64,000 nt of DNA from assembly GCA_951812755.1 (NCBI GenBank), contig OX638329.1:6377107-6441106 (forward strand). Direction: 5' to 3'. The position numbers and the translations under genes are program-made. This DNA comes from an uncultured Latescibacterota bacterium. GTDB lineage: Bacteria > Latescibacterota > UBA2968. The notes below the pieces were generated by a model. The model was not told where the DNA came from. It was given only the letters and a program-made list of their open reading frames with translations, and made no database searches. Below, piece after piece: positions 61,801-64,000 of the stretch (position 1 is the first letter of the stretch; each line of letters opens with the position of its first letter).

Positions 61801-61859
61801 ATATAACGGAACCCCCTTTCAAAAAGTCAAGAATTTTCACTTAAATTTTCTGGTATAAT
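61801..61859. promoter_or_regulatory. Back-to-back promoters of the two small paralogs
   Basis: On the plus strand TGGTATAAT (61851-61859) is an extended -10 box without a good -35. On the minus strand TTGACT (61830-61825) and TTATAT (61806-61801) are 18 bases apart. The two promoters overlap face to face in a 209-base gap, so the genes may be co-regulated. Confidence 0.5.
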
Positions 61860-61956
61860 ACTATGAGGGCTGATTAGTCCTTTTGATATTGACAACAGAT
61901 TTTTGAGGTCGTATTGTCAAGTATCTTTGGACCAATCCACCGAAAGGAGACCAGAC

Positions 61957-62256
61957 ATGGATGCCCTGGTCAGGCAACACAAATATTTTAAGGAACATCA
62001 ACAGGAGTTCGCAGAAGAACATCATGGAGAGTGTGTATTGATATACAAGCAGAAAGAAAGGGGATTTTTTGCCTCACATGCTGATGCCTATTTTGAGGCT
62101 CTTAAACGCAAGTATATAGAAGGTGAATTCCTCATAAGTGAGTGCATCCGCCCTGAAGAAGAAACACCTATTATATTCCATTCACGTCTAGTGCATCGTG
62201 GCGTAAGTCATGCCCCATATAGAAGCGAACAGCAAAACCTTCTGGATTGCGGCTAA
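61957..62256 (+). CDS. Small DUF5678-like protein 2, C-terminus replaced by repeat
   Basis: A 99-residue predicted protein. The first 77 or so residues (to about 62187, ending in TPIIFHSR) match the pattern of the divergent paralog. The remaining residues are translated from the CTAG-bounded repeat element. The original end, probably a short Val/Ile-rich tail, is lost or altered. AAAGGAGA precedes ATG 61957. It may still be functional because the conserved core is complete. Confidence 0.6.
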   Translation: MDALVRQHKYFKEHQQEFAEEHHGECVLIYKQKERGFFASHADAYFEALKRKYIEGEFLISECIRPEEETPIIFHSRLVHRGVSHAPYRSEQQNLLDCG

Positions 62257-62584
62257 AACCATGCCGCAATGACAACGCAAGTAAGATTGATATGGATAGC
62301 CTCTTTTGCCGTGATGCACTAGTGCATCGTGGCGTAAGTCATGCGACATATAGAAGTGAACATCAAAACCTTCTGGATTGCGGCTAAAACCATGCCGCAA
62401 TGACAACCGCAAGTCAAATTGATATGACCAGTTTCTTTTGCCGTGATGCACTAGTGCATCGTGGCGTAAGTCATGCCCCATATAGAAGCGAACAGCAAAA
62501 CCTTCTGGATTGCGGCTAAAACCATGCCGCAATGACAATCGCAAGTAAGATTGATATGTGTAGCCTCTTTTGCCGCGATGAACT
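62188..62584. mobile_element. Tandem array of three CTAG-bounded MITE-like elements
   Basis: Units start at 62188, 62319 and 62451 (131, 132 and about 134 bases). Each begins CTAGTGCATCGTGGC and ends close to GCCGTGATGCACTAG, an imperfect inverted repeat. Adjacent units share one CTAG. An inner hairpin GGATTGCGGC...GCCGCAAT is present. Copies differ at scattered sites, so they are not recent. Two more copies are at 35288-35578. No transposase gene is inside. Confidence 0.8.
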
Positions 62585-62802
62585 AGCGTAACCAGGGGTG
62601 GCTATTTTGTCACAAACTGATCCCCATAACAGGCGTTGATGTGCTCATAGAGATGGATATTATTGGGTGTGGTGATTTCGCGGTAACAAACTATGAGGGC
62701 AAGACCTGTGTGAGTTTTCGGGTTCCTTCCAGGCAGAAAATTGATTTTGGCAGATGGACTTGACCCGTTTTATTTTTTCACTCTTAAACTATCGAGGTAA
62801 AT
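62585..62802. other. Spacer before the dehydrogenase gene
   Basis: No gene, repeat or clear promoter was recognised. It should contain the promoter of the dehydrogenase/peptidase pair. Confidence 0.4.
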
Positions 62803-63696
62803 ATGGCAAATTCAGATTACAAAATTGGCGTGGTTGGCGTTGGTCGAATGGGTGCGAATATTGCGCGTCATCTCAATGATGAGGGGTTTTCGGTCGAGGC
62901 GGTGTACGATATTCGCACAGAGGTCGCATCGGATCTTGCCAGCGAGTTGGGTTGTGAGGCACATACGGAACTCGCGGGTGTGACGGCTGCTGCTGATTAT
63001 ATCATTACAGTTGTGACAGACGACGCTGCGATGGGGGCTATTTATGCCGAATCTGGCGATAGTCTGCTGCAAGGTGCTCAGGGCAAGGTTTTTATCAATT
63101 GCGCGACGATTACGCCACAGATTCACGTGGATGTCGAGGGTCTTGCAGAGCAGGCGGGTGCAAGCAGTCTGGAAGGGTGCATGGCCAGCAGTATTACACA
63201 GGCGCGTGAAGGTACGCTCTATTTGATGTGCGGTGGTAAGCGCGCTGTTTTTGACCAGGCGAACCCGATTCTCGAATCTATGAGTACAAATTTGATCTAT
63301 ATCGGTACGGCAGGACAGGCCGCGCAGGTCAAGGCGCTCGTCAATATGGTTATGAATATCAATACCGCTGGTCTGGCAGAGGGCCTGGGGTTGGGTGCTG
63401 CGCTCGGCCTGGATTTGAATATGGTCATGGAGGTGTTTTCACAAACGGGGGCAAATTCTCGCGTGCTGGAGACCGATGGCGAAGATATGCTCATCCGCGA
63501 TCACGAATGTTATTTTTCCGCCGATCATGCGGCGAAAGATTCGGGGATTGCGCTTTCGCTCGCTCAGGACGCGGGTCTCAATCTTCCATTGGCAGAGGCG
63601 ACAAAAGCCCAATTTGAACTTTTGAAAGAGAAGGGCAAGGGCGATCTGGACAAATCGGGTGTTGCCGAGTTGACTTTCCCGGGGCGTGATGATTAA
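62803..63696 (+). CDS. NAD(P)-dependent beta-hydroxyacid dehydrogenase
   Basis: A 297-residue oxidoreductase of the 3-hydroxyisobutyrate dehydrogenase family. An N-terminal Rossmann fold carries VGVGRMGANIA, GCMASS holds the substrate-binding turn, and AQVKALVNMVMNINTAGLAE carries the catalytic Lys (K171 region). The C-terminal helical domain is complete. It oxidises a beta-hydroxy acid with NAD(P); the exact substrate is not clear. It ends three bases before the M20 peptidase start, so the two are co-transcribed. Confidence 0.9.
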   Translation: MANSDYKIGVVGVGRMGANIARHLNDEGFSVEAVYDIRTEVASDLASELGCEAHTELAGVTAAADYIITVVTDDAAMGAIYAESGDSLLQGAQGKVFINCATITPQIHVDVEGLAEQAGASSLEGCMASSITQAREGTLYLMCGGKRAVFDQANPILESMSTNLIYIGTAGQAAQVKALVNMVMNINTAGLAEGLGLGAALGLDLNMVMEVFSQTGANSRVLETDGEDMLIRDHECYFSADHAAKDSGIALSLAQDAGLNLPLAEATKAQFELLKEKGKGDLDKSGVAELTFPGRDD

Positions 63697-63699
63697 ACC

Positions 63700-64000
63700 A
63701 TGCAGACACAAGATCTCATAGCGGCTATTGACCGGGAGTGGGTGGCGGAACGGACGCTGGAGTTGGTCGATATATACAGTGTTACTATGGACGAAGCCGA
63801 GGTATGCCGCGCGTATTGCGACATGATGCGCGGGATTGGTCTGGATGTGGATGTGCGGGAAGTCACGCCGGGGCGGAATAATCTCTACGCGCGTATCGCA
63901 GGGCAGGGAGATGGTCCCGCGCTTATGCTCAATGGCCATCTCGATACGATTCCCGTGGGGGACTGTCCGCCCGCTCGTCGCGAGGGCAATCGCGTGTACG
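63700..64000 (+). CDS. M20-family metallopeptidase/deacylase (5' part)
   Basis: The first 100 residues of an ArgE/DapE/ACY1-type metallohydrolase; the gene runs off the window edge. An LNGHLDTIPVG motif at about 78-88 carries the first zinc ligands (His and Asp). Such enzymes remove acyl groups from amino acids or cleave dipeptides. The start at 63700 is fixed by the upstream stop, three bases away. Confidence 0.85.
   Translation, partial: MQTQDLIAAIDREWVAERTLELVDIYSVTMDEAEVCRAYCDMMRGIGLDVDVREVTPGRNNLYARIAGQGDGPALMLNGHLDTIPVGDCPPARREGNRVY

Noticed and set aside
62188-62544. A 118-residue minus-strand reading frame with internal repeats
   Set aside because: It is translated entirely from the tandem CTAG-bounded elements; the protein repeat merely mirrors the DNA repeat, and there is no ribosome site.

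Overview
The window reads as a chromosomal piece of an uncultured, Gram-negative, moderately GC-rich bacterium. The best guess is a Latescibacterota/Poribacteria-like lineage related to the FCB group. The reasons are GWxTD-type proteins, PorV-like outer-membrane proteins, secreted proteins with a C-terminal sorting-like domain, many phytanoyl-CoA-dioxygenase (PhyH) enzymes, sulfatases, dockerin-like repeats and three members of a multi-pass membrane family that I believe is DUF6785. Taxonomy is inference from gene content; no rRNA is present.

Layout. (1) 90-13028 is a catabolic/accessory stretch: amidohydrolase and Rieske protein, PhyH enzyme, DUF6785 protein 1, a HigBA-like toxin-antitoxin pair, a ceramidase-like hydrolase, a second TA-like pair, a heparinase-like protein and DUF6785 protein 2. 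(2) 13425-22870 is cassette A: small beta-barrel, TonB receptor, secreted sorted protein, PorV-like protein, then DUF6785 protein 3. (3) 22901-35212 holds two sulfatases, two PhyH enzymes around GWxTD protein A, then an apparent operon with aconitase X (two subunits), two tandem amidohydrolase-fold proteins and a class III aminotransferase. (4) 36181-49594 holds a dockerin-bearing DUF4955-like protein, GWxTD protein B (minus strand), cassette B (the same four genes in the same order as A) and a glycosyl-hydrolase-like protein. (5) 49992-61392 is more housekeeping: a sigma-70 factor, an MlaE-MlaF-MlaD lipid-transport operon with a secreted beta-propeller-like gene, tRNA-Pro(GGG), an unknown coiled-coil protein, an AraC-type regulator with an altered receiver domain, a substrate-binding lipoprotein group and a DUF368 undecaprenyl-phosphate translocase. 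(6) 61448-64000 holds two divergent small paralogs, a tandem array of short mobile-element-like repeats, a beta-hydroxyacid dehydrogenase and the start of an M20 peptidase.

The most interesting theme is the duplicated, order-conserved unit barrel-TonB receptor-sorted secreted protein-PorV, with a GWxTD/TPR protein near each copy. Both receptors carry an EF-hand-like loop inside the barrel region. Polymer-acting enzymes (sulfatases, heparinase-like, DUF4955/beta-helix, glycosyl-hydrolase-like) surround the units. I infer an outer-membrane system for capturing or displaying a polymer or surface protein, possibly a non-SusD counterpart of a polysaccharide utilisation locus. Its substrate is unknown.

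The genome piece also shows heavy remodelling by short repeats. A small gene is cut by a MITE-like fragment, another has its C-terminus replaced by repeat sequence, a 154-base tail of a PhyH gene is duplicated on the other side of a DUF6785 gene, and a 10-codon relic of a heparinase-like gene tail lies in front of another PhyH gene.
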